A model generated the notes under the pieces. That model had not been told where the DNA came from, made no database searches, and was given only the letters and a program-made list of their open reading frames with translations. A DNA stretch of 64,000 nt, taken from positions 2,356,001-2,420,000 of the forward strand of contig NW_024881504.1 in the NCBI RefSeq assembly GCF_019059575.1. Direction: 5' to 3'. Position 1 is the first letter of the stretch, and each line of letters begins with the position of its first letter. Source of the stretch: Amphibalanus amphitrite (lineage: Eukaryota; Arthropoda; Thecostraca; Balanomorpha; Balanidae). Position numbers and translations under genes: made by a program. Of the stretch, positions 43,589-55,058 are shown piece by piece.

Positions 43589-44627
43589 TTATCCCTCGCC
43601 GGACCTATTGGTTTTCTACATACGCGCCGGCCGAGGGGGGGGGGGGGCGGGTACGACCCCCCCTCGCCGTTTCGCCCCTGGTGGAGCTAGCGCGTCGCGG
43701 AAAAAACGAGCGTGTGCGCCGTTACGAGACGCAGAGATTGGTACCCGATTTTAAGGTCCTAGGTCAACCGGTGACCTCTGAGGTCAGGTCAAGTGCCCCA
43801 GGGTACGGTTCAGTTTTTGGTGAATAACTTCGCAAAAAACGGCCGCAGAGCGCCGATTTTGGCAGCATCGTGTTCGCCTCGCTCAGGCGCGTCGAATGAT
43901 ATACTTTTTGTCCGGGTCAGGTCAACTTGGGGTGTTGACCTCAGGTCAAGGTCAGGTCAGCACCCCCAGGTCACGAAGTTGGTCGAAAGAGGTCATGTCG
44001 CATATCATTCGATTTGGCAGGCCTTTCTGAGTCCATTGGTGCCTTTCCCGACTCGCTAGCTCAATTTGATCAAGAGTTATTGACGAAAAACTAATTTGAC
44101 CTTGATGACGTCATAAATGACGTCACGCAAGGTCAACATTGCAAAAGTGACGCATCTAACCTTGCAAGGAATGCATCAAATCACGATTCTGTGTGCTTGA
44201 GATAGTTGGAGATCGTTCCCGGCGCCAGAATAGCAGTTTGAATTTTTCCCCATTGACTTATAATGGTGAGGTCACGAAAATGACCTGACCTCATATGACC
44301 TTTAGGAAAAATCCGAGATATACAAGTTGTGGGACTCATGATGGATACTAGATCCTGCAAGTTTCATTTCCCTGTGACATCTCCTCTGGCAGTGAGGGCG
44401 TTGCGAAGTTGCGACATCTGAAGACCGTGCAGAGGTTCACTTATGACGTCATAGGTCAGTGACCTGACCTGACCCAAAAATTCGGTTGGTGTCAAAAGAT
44501 CCGGCTTGGATCAAAGGTCAGGTATGCCAAGTTTCAGCTCTCTATCGCCAGCGTGTTCGGAGCTATCGCGAAAAAACCCTATGGGGGGGCGGCACCCGCC
44601 CCCCCCCCCTCGGCCGGCGAGGGTTAT
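43589..44627 (-). mobile_element. TTAA-type element, subfamily F4, full copy, TTAT flanks
   Basis: TTAT at 43589-43592 then CCCTCGCCGG; right end CCGGCGAGGG then TTAT at 44624-44627, a matching 4-bp duplication that is TTAT instead of TTAA. The left word is CGGGTACGACC (about 43648-43658); the right is GGCACCCGCC. Contains dense TGACCT/AGGTCA (43760-43790, 43915-43975) and the ATTATAATGG-like shared block. Confidence 0.85.
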
Positions 44628-45073
44628 ATCATATGTTCCTTCATCATCACGAGCTTGATAACTTCCGAAAATGCACCATGTTGCAGTGTCATATCTCTTT
44701 CAAATCAATCTTACATGGTCATGAGGAGAGCACCTTACAGCTATTGAAGACAAGCGTTCAATAATTCTTTCAGGTACCGTAAACGGGGGTGACCTTGCCA
44801 TGTTTTCAACTTTAGACGCTAGTATTATTTAAACTTGTTAACGTATTGGGATGACTCTATGTTCAAAACACGGATGAAGATTAGCTCTTTGGGTTTTGCT
44901 CTTATCGTATTTTTATCTTGCCTGAAAATATAAATTTTTAAAGAAAATGAGTTGTGGCAAAGTTAAACTGAAAAAGGGGTGACTTTGTTACTATACCAAA
45001 TAATGTTTTTTTTTAACGCTAACAAATATTTCTCAAACATTTTTTCCAGTTGTATGGGGAAAGGCAACGATCC
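44628..45073. other. Unassigned interval
   Basis: A GTAAACGGGGGTGACCTTGCC phrase near 44777 has a counterpart, in altered form, near 48170-48190 and 48550-48580 (AAAGTCACCCC), so the TTAA elements between may have split one older repeat. Confidence 0.4.
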
Positions 45074-45077
45074 TTAA

Positions 45078-45519
45078 AGGAAATAGTTCACTTTTAACAT
45101 GGGGTTTTGAACTGGAATAGCAGTTTCGTAGCTTGAGCTGAGACTAGCACAAATCAGGAGCTTTTACGGCTCAAAGATCACCCTAGACGAAGATATTCCA
45201 TTTCTCGTTCCGAAAAGAGTGCCTTGCAGAGGAATGTGTGCCTTGCACAGGAATGCAGCCACGTTATCGTCAGCCAATCAGCATGCTGCTTACAGCCAAT
45301 GCAGCATGCGTAGGTTTGAACTACGCAATATGATTGGTACACGCGTAATAAGCTTCCGCGTCAAACATTATTTTACATATAATATAGTTCGTCCTATATT
45401 AAAATATTGAAAATAATTGTTTTTACAAACAGGTTTTATTTTATTTTCTGATCATTTTGAGCATAACAAATCATAAATCCATAGCAAAATACTAATTTCA
45501 GGAAAGTGAACTGTTTCCT
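45078..45519. mobile_element. 442-bp MITE with TTAA duplication
   Basis: Terminal inverted repeats AGGAAATAGTTCACTTT (left) and AGGAAACAGTTCACTTT (right, inverted), flanked by TTAA at 45074-45077 and 45520-45523. A different end sequence from the CCC-type TTAA clan. Contains a GCATGCTGC..GCAGCATGC inverted pair near 45280-45309. No coding. Superfamily unknown; a TTAA target fits piggyBac or Kolobok. Confidence 0.75.
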
Positions 45520-46433
45520 TTAACCCTCGCCCGCACATGGGGGGGGGTGGTTGCCACCCCCCCCCCCCAGGCAGTCTTTCTGCTCTGCACTCAACATTTT
45601 TAGAGCTAGAAGGCTGATTTTTCGTATAGCTGCTCGTCTATCCTTTCTTGATGTCCACTGAAAATTTCAAGTTTCTGTGATTTTTGATTTCGGAGATATG
45701 ACCTTGTTTTTCAGGTCATGTCATGACCCAAATGGCCAATTCTCAACATCTTGCGTTTGCCATGGGCCTTGTGAGCTTTTGACACCCTGATTTCGGCCTT
45801 TTTTGCCAGTCTTACCTCCCACCTATCATGGAACATGTTGTTCGACGATGTACAGGGGTCAAGGTCAGGGTCAAGGTCAACCTAGGTCATCTAAGATAAT
45901 TGCGTTTTAGGCAAGCTGAATTTACTTTTTGTGAAGTTTTTTGACTGCATTTTTGGTAAAAGCTTCTCAGATCATGATTTCATGTGATATGGACCCAAAA
46001 ACAGTCGGTGCACACATCAGTATACACACAGACACACACAGACATACAAACACATATAATTGACCTTGACCTAACTTGACCTGAAATGACCTCAGCAGCA
46101 AAATTCTGGTCGGATAGTGTGACAAAGAGGTTCTAGCTGGCTTGGCACCAGAAAACAGCATCGTCATCGGTATTTGATAAGCAGCGCACTTGATATCCAA
46201 CGGTGACCCAAAACAGCAACATTTTTTAGTTTGACCTGACCTGGAAGGTCAATGACTGACCTGAGAAGGTAAAACTGGGTATCATTGGATTCGTCTCTTC
46301 CCAAAGAATCTTTTTGGTCTTTACTGCTAAGCTCTATCTCCAACAGGAACGAAATGGCGCGGGGGGGGTGGCAACCACCCCCCCCCCATGTGCGTTCTAG
46401 GATGGGAAAATGGCATGTGCGGGCGAGGGTTAA
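45520..46433. mobile_element. TTAA element, subfamily F8 (word GTGGTTGCCAC)
   Basis: TTAA then CCCTCGCCCGCACATGG; right end CATGTGCGGGCGAGGG then TTAA at 46430-46433. Words GTGGTTGCCAC (about 45548) and GTGGCAACCAC (about 46369) are exact mirrors. It shares its left TTAA with the MITE. About 0.9 kb, several AGGTCA motifs (45710, 45860-45890), non-coding. Confidence 0.88.
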
Positions 46434-46437
46434 TTGT

Positions 46438-47636
46438 TTAACCCGCGCCCGGCTGGGGGTCCTGGATTTCCACGCCCTGCTGGCTGGGGGGGGGTGTTTG
46501 AACACCCCCCTTGTAACTCGGCTCCTGGGCCACGTAGCGATACGCAGAAGGCGGTGTTCGAAAGTGCGTCAAAAATAATGACGAAATCACTTCGGTCAAT
46601 TTTTTGGTCAGGTCAAAGGTCAGGTCACCAGAGGTCATTGAAGGCAAAACTTCGCCGATTTCCAGGTCAAATGTCGAAAATTTCCAAGAAGCCAACGCAT
46701 AACTCGGGAACCAATAGAGCTACAGCGCCGCGGAAAAGCGCATTCGATAGCCCTATCAACGCCCTTTCTGACTAATTCTCTCAGATTTGACCTAACGTCA
46801 ACGGTTTTGCCTGCAGGGGGCAAAAACGGCAAAAATATCCGATTTTTTTTTTCGAAAACAGTTTTTCTGCAATAACTTTTGACCCAAGCCTTGTACGAGC
46901 TTACTTTTACCGGCATCGTGTTCCTCTCGTCAAGACGCATCGAATGAACTATAACTTGACCTTGAAAGGTCAACTTGAAAATTTGACCTCAGGTCAAGGT
47001 CATGACCTGACCGAAAAGGGTCATGTTGCATATCAGTCGATCCGTATCGTCGAGCTGAACACATCTAAGGCGTTTTCATCGCTCTAGCATGCCTCTATCA
47101 AAAGTTATTTGCGAAAAAAAAAACTGTTAGATACCATTCGTGACCTAAGATGACCTCAGGGCATGAACAAGGGTCACGGACACTATTTTCATGTTCAGTG
47201 TGTCTAAACCACTTGTAATTCGGTGTTTGGGAGTGTTTATAATGTCTTTCATCCAAAAGAGGTGCATTTCAATTTTCTCCCATTGACTTATAATGGGGAG
47301 GTCGCAAAACTGACCTGACCTTAGGTCATCGATATCAAAATTCTGAGATATACATTTTGTACATGCTATTGCTCTTAGCAATCGCTGAAAGTTTCAAAGC
47401 GATCGGTCACTCGCTGTAGCTATGACAGACATTGAAAGTTTTTATGAGGTGAGGTCACTTCAAGTGGCCTGGGGACCTGACCTTGAATGACCTTGGTCTG
47501 AAATTTTAACAACATATGTAGAATTGATGTATGATAAGGTGTACCAAAAACGGTGGCGCGGACGTTTTTTAGATATTCGCGAAAAACCACAAGGGGGGGG
47601 GTGTTCAAACACCCCCCCCAGCAGGGCACGGGTTAA
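46438..47636 (-). mobile_element. TTAA element, subfamily F1, full copy, minus
   Basis: TTAA at 46438-46441 and 47633-47636, ends CCCGCGCCCGGCTGG and inverse. Words TGTTTGAACA (about 46497) and TGTTCAAACA (about 47602). Carries the same extra terminal copy of the end (GGGGGTCCTGGATTTCC) as the other F1 elements. Four bases separate it from the F8 element. Confidence 0.9.
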
Positions 47637-48650
47637 TGGTAAAAATATAAAGCAATTCGAGGTTCTTTGCTCTTAAATGATGTACAAAAAGGAGAGATAC
47701 ATTCCTTTTGTAATTCATTATACTTGTTGAAAATAATTAACATTTTATAGTAAATGGAAACTGAAAAATGGTTCAGAATAGATAAATAAGCAGAAATATG
47801 ATTGTATCGGTACTCTAGGACCATGCCGCTTTCTTCCAGCGGCATTCATAGGAACAGAAAGAGGACGTTCTTGCGGCAACTTTCCGGCACCCTTATTATC
47901 AGCGTTTTGATGTATGAAATGGTACAGATTTCTTCAGCCAGTCAAACTGGCCAACTCAGAAAATGTAGATGATCTTGGCTGTGCTGAAATATTGGGCCCA
48001 GCTTCATTCATTTTTCATTTTGGTAATTTTTGCTTTTCTATACTACCACTGTGCTTTCCTGTGTTAATTTTCAATATATAAACTTTCACTTTCAACAAAC
48101 CAATTTGGAGATCAAAATGATGCTACCTTAAAAAATGATTTTGAATTGCATCGGATAAGTATTAAGTATGGTGGCAAAGTCACCCCATGTGGCCTGCGAT
48201 TCACTTGAATAAATCTCAACCAAAAATTTTAGCTAAATGAAGTGACAAATGTTAGTTTTGTTGGATATGCTAACTAAACAGCATTGTCATGATCAACCAT
48301 ACCAAGTTTCAGCATCGCAGTTCGTCTGAAACATGGTTAGATAATAAAAAGTTCTGACCTCTCCAAATTTGACCATTTCAATGACTCCAAAAAATGGAGC
48401 CAAGTTAGGGATTTAGTGGTAACTTGTCTCTCATTGTTGGTTATATTGGAAGGCCCATCAATTATCTTTCATGCGTGCATAAAAAAGTATTACATTCTTC
48501 GTAAAATGTCACTGGAGATCTCCCTAAAGGCTTTTTCGAGAAGCATGGCAAAGTCACCCCGCAAGGCAAAGTCACCCACATTTATGGTAATAAAAAAGGA
48601 ATAACACCTAGGTAAAAGCAGGTAAAGGCTTCATAAAATATTATCCAAAT
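47637..48650. other. Unassigned interval
   Basis: AT-rich; AAAGTCACCCC phrases at about 48176 and 48552 match text near 44785. No gene recognised. Confidence 0.4.
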
Positions 48651-49031
48651 TATGGTAGCTTTCGAAAGCACAGCGGCTTTCTTCCTCAGCCTAGACAGTT
48701 AGACACACATAGAATCAAATCAAAATTAACAATTCATCCTAGTCGTTCGTTTCGTGATATTAAACATCGTTTGGATACGTATAAGTGGCGCACATTAAAA
48801 TTTCCAAAATTATGTGGTCACATGCTTAAATTCCAAGAAGCGAAGACTTAATTTAAGCATGTGACCACATAATTTTGGAAATTTGAATGTGCGCCACTTA
48901 TACGTATCCAAACGATGTTTAATATCACGAAACGAACGACTAGGATGAATTGTTAATTTTGATATGATTCTATGTGTGTCTAACTGTCTAGGCTGAGGAA
49001 GAAAGCCGCAGTGCTTTCGAAAGCTACCATA
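48651..49031. mobile_element. 381-bp near-perfect hairpin (foldback)
   Basis: Two arms of about 182 bp (48651-48832 and 48850-49031) are inverse of each other with only a handful of mismatches, around a 17-bp spacer. The outer ends read TATGGTAGCTTTCGAAAGC. The GAGGAAGAAAGCCGC...CTTTCGAAAGCTACC text resembles the terminal region of Penelope-like elements, from memory only. A head-to-head insertion or a snap-back cDNA are both possible. Confidence 0.8.
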
Positions 49032-49184
49032 AATAAAAAGTACCTGGTGTTTCGAATATTCGTCCTAAACATGATTCCTTCCCAGGTGAATAACAATATT
49101 TATCATTATATCCAAATTAACCCTTAGCTGTATTTCTGGATTTTCGGCAAGTCCAATTACATAATACAAAACTGGCGCTCTTAT

Positions 49185-49285
49185 TTATCTTTTGTTTATC
49201 TTTTGTTATATTGTGTCGTATGTTTTACTGTATGCTTTATCTTGTCTCGAAAAGACGCATAATAAATTGATTGATTGATTGATTG
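49185..49285 (+). mobile_element. 101-bp 5'-truncated LINE insertion with 24-bp TSD
   Basis: Flanked by an identical 24-bp direct repeat starting ATAATACAAAACTGGCG (49161-49184 and 49286-49309). The insert ends AATAAATTGATTGATTGATTG, a short tandem (TTGA) tail as in jockey-type LINEs. It is a textbook 5'-truncated target-primed insertion and looks recent because the duplication is perfect. Confidence 0.9.
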
Positions 49286-49309
49286 ATAATACAAAACTGG
49301 CGCTCTTAT

Positions 49310-50239
49310 GTTCTAACTAGTGTGTGAGTGAACGATAACAGAAAATGCTGATCAACGAAGCCAATGGAATTAGATTATAAGGGAGCGTAAACCGTACTTA
49401 CGGTTCATTCACATGATGTGGTAAACCCTGAACACGACATTACTTACGCGAGTTGTTAACTTTACTAATAGAATGACGTCTTTTTCTAAAAATGTTAAAA
49501 TTTGATTATACATTTTTGTTTGAGAGCGATTAAATACCGCAAAACCTTAATATAAAATAATCATCAGTTTTAATGGCCGTTTGTGGAGATACGAAAAAAT
49601 ATTTGCTACTTCTTTTTTATTGACGTCATTAAAAACTCCAATAAACTTTTAGATTGAATGAGGCAATTGTGGCTCACACGTCCTTGGTGATTTGAGCGCA
49701 GCTTGAAGAAAAATGAAAAATCAAATTGGAAAAATCAAAATACATGAATGGTGTTTTTCTTTTTTGATGATCACTAGTGTTTTGATGCCTTGCATATCAA
49801 ATTAGAATGAGTTTTAGACTTGCTCAGAAGGTTGCTTCATCAAGCCTGGCATAGCACACCCCAGAAAATATGCAAAGTAAGAACAAGAAAAAAAAAACAA
49901 GAGTTTTAACTATCAGGACAATCACTAACAGTTCATCAACTTCAGTTTCATTTTCCAAAACATTGATAATGAAAAGTTCCAGGGTCTGTTCTGTCCCACA
50001 ACCATGCTTGTAGGCATGTTTCATGAGCTCGAGAATCTATAGCCCATTGCAATGTGCTTTTATCTTTATGTTTTAACTAAAAACAACATAATATATAGTA
50101 TTTGGTTGCATTTCAATAAAAGTATCCACGGCCGGCTGACGGCTGGCTGCCCACAGTTTGCCACGGCTGTGGGCGGCTGTGGCTGTGGAGCCACGGCTGC
50201 GGGGCGGATAGGCTGTGGAAAATTGCAGCCGTGCAGAAC
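49310..50239. other. Unassigned interval
   Basis: AT-rich, then a GGCTGTGG-rich stretch at 50128-50222 similar to 42835-42957. No gene. Confidence 0.4.
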
Positions 50240-51410
50240 TCTACCTTCCGGCCACCTTCCGCGCGGTGGGGGGAGGATTTTTTTTTTGCCCACCCCCCTC
50301 GTATCTCCGAAACTCCTGAACGGATCCGGAAAATTCAAACGGAGTTCGATAGCCTTGTCAAATTTGTCGATGGAAACCAAATTTCATTGACCTCGGGGTC
50401 ACCGATGACATCACAGGGCAGGTCAAAGATAAAATGTTTCACCGTTCACGGGGCTTCTAGGGAAAGCGCTATAACACCGAGTAAAACGCATTTTGTCGAA
50501 AATCAGCGATAGGGCGTCAGTTGCCTAGTGCATATGTTGCTATTAGAGATCACTGAAAATACCAGGTCAGGTCACAGGTCAGGTCACCAAGAGTCACCAA
50601 AAGTCACCACATGAACCAAACTTTACTAAGGTTGTGCGATGCATGTTTTATGGTCAATTTTTCATTTCCTACTCAATGCTGTTGGTTATAAGACCATCAG
50701 GTACGGTTTAGGTCACTTTCTGGTTGAGGTCAGGTCAAGGTCAGGTCAAAAAGGTCAAATTTTAAAGTTGTTAGTTTTGCATAAAATAGGTATTGATTCC
50801 ATGCAGCTCGTCACGGGGAGTCTAATGGTGGTCTTTGTTTTGCGATACGAGGTCTAGAAGTGGTAAAAATTGAGTTTGAATATTTGACGTCATCAATTTG
50901 GAACAGTTTTCTTCGCTATAACTTGTCCAAAAAAGAGGTATCGATCTCAAATTTGGTATGTACATAGAAGGCGGTAGGGAGTATCACATATACTCCGGCT
51001 TTTTCGAAATTCAAAAAAAAAATATTGGATTTTTCGTTTATTATATTAAAAAAACTTTTTTTGAGGGTTAAAATCAAAGAATTTCAACAAATCTGAGATA
51101 GCAGGTTTGTAGCTCCCTTAAATCTACATCTTTTATGTTTGAAACATTTTTCTGTATCTCTAAAGCTGTAGGCCTGACAGCTCTTCCCGCGAAACCTTTT
51201 TTTGGTCGAAAATGGCAAAAATGACGTCACTCTGACGTCATTAGCGGCCAACCTATCATAGCCTTTGAAAAAAATATAGTCACAATGTGCAATAGTTATT
51301 CACGGAAGGGTACTGAAAGTTTGGTGACGATCGGCGCAGCGGTTCTGGAGATATATCGAAACAAACTAAAGGGGGGCAAATAAATGCCCCCCCACCGCCT
51401 GGAAGGTTAA
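50240..51410. mobile_element. TTAA element, subfamily F9 (word GCAAATAAATGC)
   Basis: The right end is GCCCCCCCACCGCCTGGAAGG then TTAA at 51407-51410, with the word GCAAATAAATGC (about 51376). The left has CTACCTTCCGG and GCGGTGGGGGG near 50250-50272 followed by a long T run and GCCCACCCCCC; the exact left edge is blurred. Contains GACGTCA and GGTCA motifs, no coding frame. Confidence 0.65.
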
Positions 51411-51600
51411 CATTTGACCTTTTTTGACATGAATGTGACCTGACCTCAGCTATATTGAGCTAAAAATGGCCTCAAATGACACAGGCGATACCGATTTCAA
51501 AATCTATGTCCTAAATGAACCATAAAACATGTGTCACCTGACCGATGCATGATATAAAATTTACGTGACGTCTGATGACCTGACCCTGACCTGAAAATCG
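51411..51600. mobile_element. Fragment related to F12 interior
   Basis: Matches the segment near 59265-59430 (TTTGACATGAA..TGACCTGACCTC; CCATAAAACATGTGTC), so a partial element of the same clan. Confidence 0.5.
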
Positions 51601-51694
51601 AAACACAAGTTTAGCACCATCAGGATATCTAAAGCACCTATTAACCAGTGTGTAAACCAAAAATGAGCCTGATCTGCTGAAACCAACAACTCAC

Positions 51695-51860
51695 CAGTGT
51701 AGAAATCCCGTATGTCTGGCTCATCGCGACGGATTACTGCTGCCTCCCACACATGCATCAGCAGAAGAGGGAACTTGTCAGCTATGTAGTCGACCAGTCC
51801 ACTCTTGCTGTCGCCCACAATGCGTCGTCCTTCTGCAGGTATCTTTTTGAAGTGGTGCAG
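51695..51860 (-). CDS. Candidate host exon, 166 nt
   Basis: On the minus strand a good acceptor (TTGCTCTTTACGCAG) precedes 51860 and a consensus donor (CTG|GTGAGT) follows 51695. The frame is open and reads as ordinary protein (contains RRIVGDSKSGLVDYIADKF and MHVWEAAVIRRDEPDI). No family recognised. It could belong to a host gene with other exons outside the window or to an unrecognised autonomous transposon. Confidence 0.4.
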
Positions 51861-52068
51861 CTGCGTAAAGAGCAATACTCGTATGTTACGGCCGAATGTG
51901 TCAACTTGGGCAGCGTGCAAACTGCCCGGGTTGCATGCAAACTTTATAACCTATTGGGCAGTATCAATTATGCATACTGTCCAAAAAACTAGACATTGTT
52001 AAGTGCTCGAGCGAGGAACATATTGAATACAATTAGATAAGTAAAAGAAATTGACCTTTTCCTCGACA

Positions 52069-53261
52069 TTAACCCTCGCGGGCCCGGGGGGGGGGGCGTT
52101 TTTCGCCCCCCCCCCCCTGGCGAATATTTGCGATAGCTCCCGAACGCTTAGGGATAGGAAAGCGAAACTTTCAGTACCTTTTCTCCCATCAATTTGACAT
52201 CTTCTGAAGTAAAAAATTTGGACCTAGCCCCATTGATGACGTCACAAGGTCCATTCTTCTAGACCCCTGCACGGCAAATTTCGGCGTCACAGACGCAAAC
52301 TTCAAATAGCTGCTAAAAATAGAGTTTTAGAGATAAAGACAAATTACGAGCACGGTTGTGTAGCGTTTGACCTAGAGAAAAATAGAAAAATAGTTTTGGT
52401 GACCTGAGGTCAGAGGTCAGGTCAACGACCCCGAAATGTGGTTTTAGTTTTTCGCAAATAACTTCGACAAAAAAGGTCCTAGAGCTACGGCAATGGTACC
52501 ATCGCATTCGCCTTGTCAAGCCACGTCGAACAATATATATTTTGTTCGGAAAAGGTCAAGTTTTATGTTGACCTCATGTGACCTCGAATGACCTCTGGTT
52601 GACCTTGACACATGAGAGGTCATTTATGATGGATTTGTACCCGCTGATCACGAATCTGGCATCTATTTTCCTCTAAGCCTTCACTTAGAGCTTCTGGACG
52701 GCAAAATTGTCTTATTTATTATTACTAACTTGAATCAGTGAAATAGCCTCTAGCAGGGATACTCTTCCGTGACCTTGACCTTTGAGCAGCCTTGTATCGT
52801 AAGATGAACCACAAATAGGGAACTGATAAGCCTCAAAACATTTCAAAACATCTTGGAAGCTAGCACGCAAGATGTGCGAAAAAGTGCCAAGTTTGAGGTC
52901 AATTTTGACCGTGACCTTGACCTTGACCTTTAATTTTAAGCGCATTTTCGGAATCCTCAGATTCTCTTCTTTCGTTTGACACCCAATTTTGCCGGTTTGA
53001 TGCAGCCTGAAGGCTTACTTTGAGATCACTACACATGTGCCGGTTTTTGCCTTTGACCTTGACCTCTGACCTTGAAAATTGACCTGAGGTCAAAGATTTT
53101 AGGTGCTTTAGAATCGTCTCGTAAGGACCTTTCGTTTGGTATCGCTTTTGTTTCCGTAGCTCCCTTATTTACGAAGTTACACAGGGGCGGGGGGGGCGAA
53201 AAACGCCCCCCCCCCCCGGGCTGCGGTGGTTGGGATTACCCCCCGGGCCCGGCCGGGTTAA
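52069..53261. mobile_element. TTAA element, subfamily F10 (word GCGTTTTTCGC)
   Basis: TTAA at 52069-52072 then CCCTCGCGGGCCCGG; right end CCGGGCCCGGCCGGG then TTAA at 53258-53261. Words GCGTTTTTCGC (about 52098) and GCGAAAAACGC (about 53197) are mirrors. Dense TGACCT/AGGTCA at 52390-52425, 52550-52620 and 52905-52935. Confidence 0.9.
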
Positions 53262-53857
53262 AGATGTAAACAGCCGAATAATGTATTTAAAAAACGGTAG
53301 CTTTCGGCCACTGGCCTTAATCAAACAAACGTTACAGCAATTAAAGACGATCCTGTGAATAATCTGGAATAATCCATGTCTGCCATTTTTCAAAATCCTA
53401 AGACCGTGATATTTTAGGCAAGGTGCTACTTTTAAGGGCAAACTATTCGATCGACCGATCGTCTAGTGCCAGGCGTATGCAACATATATAACATACAGTT
53501 GTACAGTATATCTAAAAAGTATGTCCCCTGGTTTGGGTCTCCCGCAGGAGGCAAATCGGTAACTTGGCTGAAACCCAGTTGCGGCACCCGGCCGCCAGGG
53601 TCGCTGCCGCGCGAGCGGCATTGACCGCTCGCATGTCATTGGCAGTTCGGTCCCTCCCCATCTATACCGAGGTGGGGAAGGGAGAAGAGGGGAAGAGAGG
53701 GGAGGGAGCGGCATCTGCTTGGCACTGGGCGATACCTGACTGACCCCGCGCTCCCTCGCTGACCTCCGTCCTGCCCTCAGGCGAAGACCGACTTCCTCGG
53801 CCCGTAGCGGCCGAGCGGAAAACCGAGCTCGCGGGGCGCGACTCCATTGGCCCAATC
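53262..53857. other. Unassigned interval
   Basis: A GGTAGCTTTCGGCCACTGGCC phrase near 53296 resembles retroelement terminal text. A GC-rich stretch 53570-53850 has frames on the minus strand without known domains. Confidence 0.4.
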
Positions 53858-54012
53858 TTATCCCGCGCACCGACGGGGGGGGGGCCGATATCCGCCCCCC
53901 TGAGGTTTTTCGCGAATAGCGGGAAAACCGCGGCGCGTAGCGCCGCTAAATTTGGTATGACTATAACCTCATCAATTTTACACATGGTGTGCAAGTTTGA
54001 ACCTCCTACCTT

Positions 54013-55058
54013 TTAACCCTCGCCCTGGCAGGGCATTTTTCATAACACGGCCTGGCAGGGGGGGGGGTCGATGCGACCCCCCCCCCCCTCGCGATTGGCT
54101 CCTATGGCACCTAGAAACACCAAATTTGGTAGGTAGGTGGGCCCCCTGGAGTTCTCGCCCCTGTGCAAATTTGGTTGCTCTAGGTCAATATTTAGGGGGG
54201 TTTTGGGGGGTATAAATGTAAAAATTTCGCTAAAAACAGGTCAAAAGTTTTTCGCTTATAACTTTTGATCTAATTAAGATAGAGCAAAAAGAAAAGCACC
54301 AGTAAACTCAGCACGTCAAGGCGCGTCGAATGATATACTTTTTAGCTTGCTTGAGTGTACTTAAAGTTTTTCTTAAATTTTAAGTAAACTTAAATTAATA
54401 AATTAAGTTCAAGTTAACCAAATTGCATCATATCGCATATCATTCGATTCGGCTGATCACCAGGAACACAATGATACCATTTTTTAAGCTCTAGCGTCAT
54501 TATGTGCCAAGTTATTGGCAAAAACGTCATTTGACCTCAGTTGACCTCATTTGACCTGACCCATGGATAAGTACACCAAACAAAGAAGCACCAAGTGACC
54601 TGCTGTTAAGTACCGTGGTTTCAAAGCACAAAAGTGATAGAACGAAGCGGATATCTCCAGTATTTTCCGAATTTAGTATTTTCCCATAGGCTTAACATTA
54701 CGACGTAATGACCTCTAACTGACCTCAGGTCAGTGACCTCAAAAAAGCCGGACTATATGTTACACAACTCGGTGAACTTAGCACATCCTGAAAGTTTGAA
54801 GGAAATCAGGCGAAAACTGTGAGTTGGACAGGTGCAAGAAGAAAATTGAAATTTGACCATGACCTTGTACCGGTTTTTCTGACCTGATGACCTGACCCAA
54901 GGTCACCCGGACCTGAAATTTTCAGGTCATATGTAAAAAGGTTGCCCCATAGGCTGTGCCAAATTTGGCGGCGCTGCGCGCCGCCGTTTTTACGCTATCT
55001 TCGAAAAACCTTAGGGGGGGGTCGCATCGACCCCCCCCCCTGCCAGGGCGAGGGTTAA
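54013..55058. mobile_element. TTAA element, subfamily F11 (word GTCGATGCGAC), nested
   Basis: TTAA then CCCTCGCCCTGGCAGGG; right end CCTGCCAGGGCGAGGG then TTAA at 55055-55058. Words GTCGATGCGAC (about 54068) and GTCGCATCGAC (about 55021) are exact mirrors. Inserted in an F5 copy at CTTTTAAGGTCAGG; the intact target is seen at 21711-21725. A second hairpin (GGCGGCGCTGCGCGCCGCC) is near 54967-54985. Confidence 0.93.

Noticed and set aside
49824-50024. Membrane-like short frame (minus)
   Set aside because: Hydrophobicity comes from poly-A/T runs; no start context or homolog recognised.
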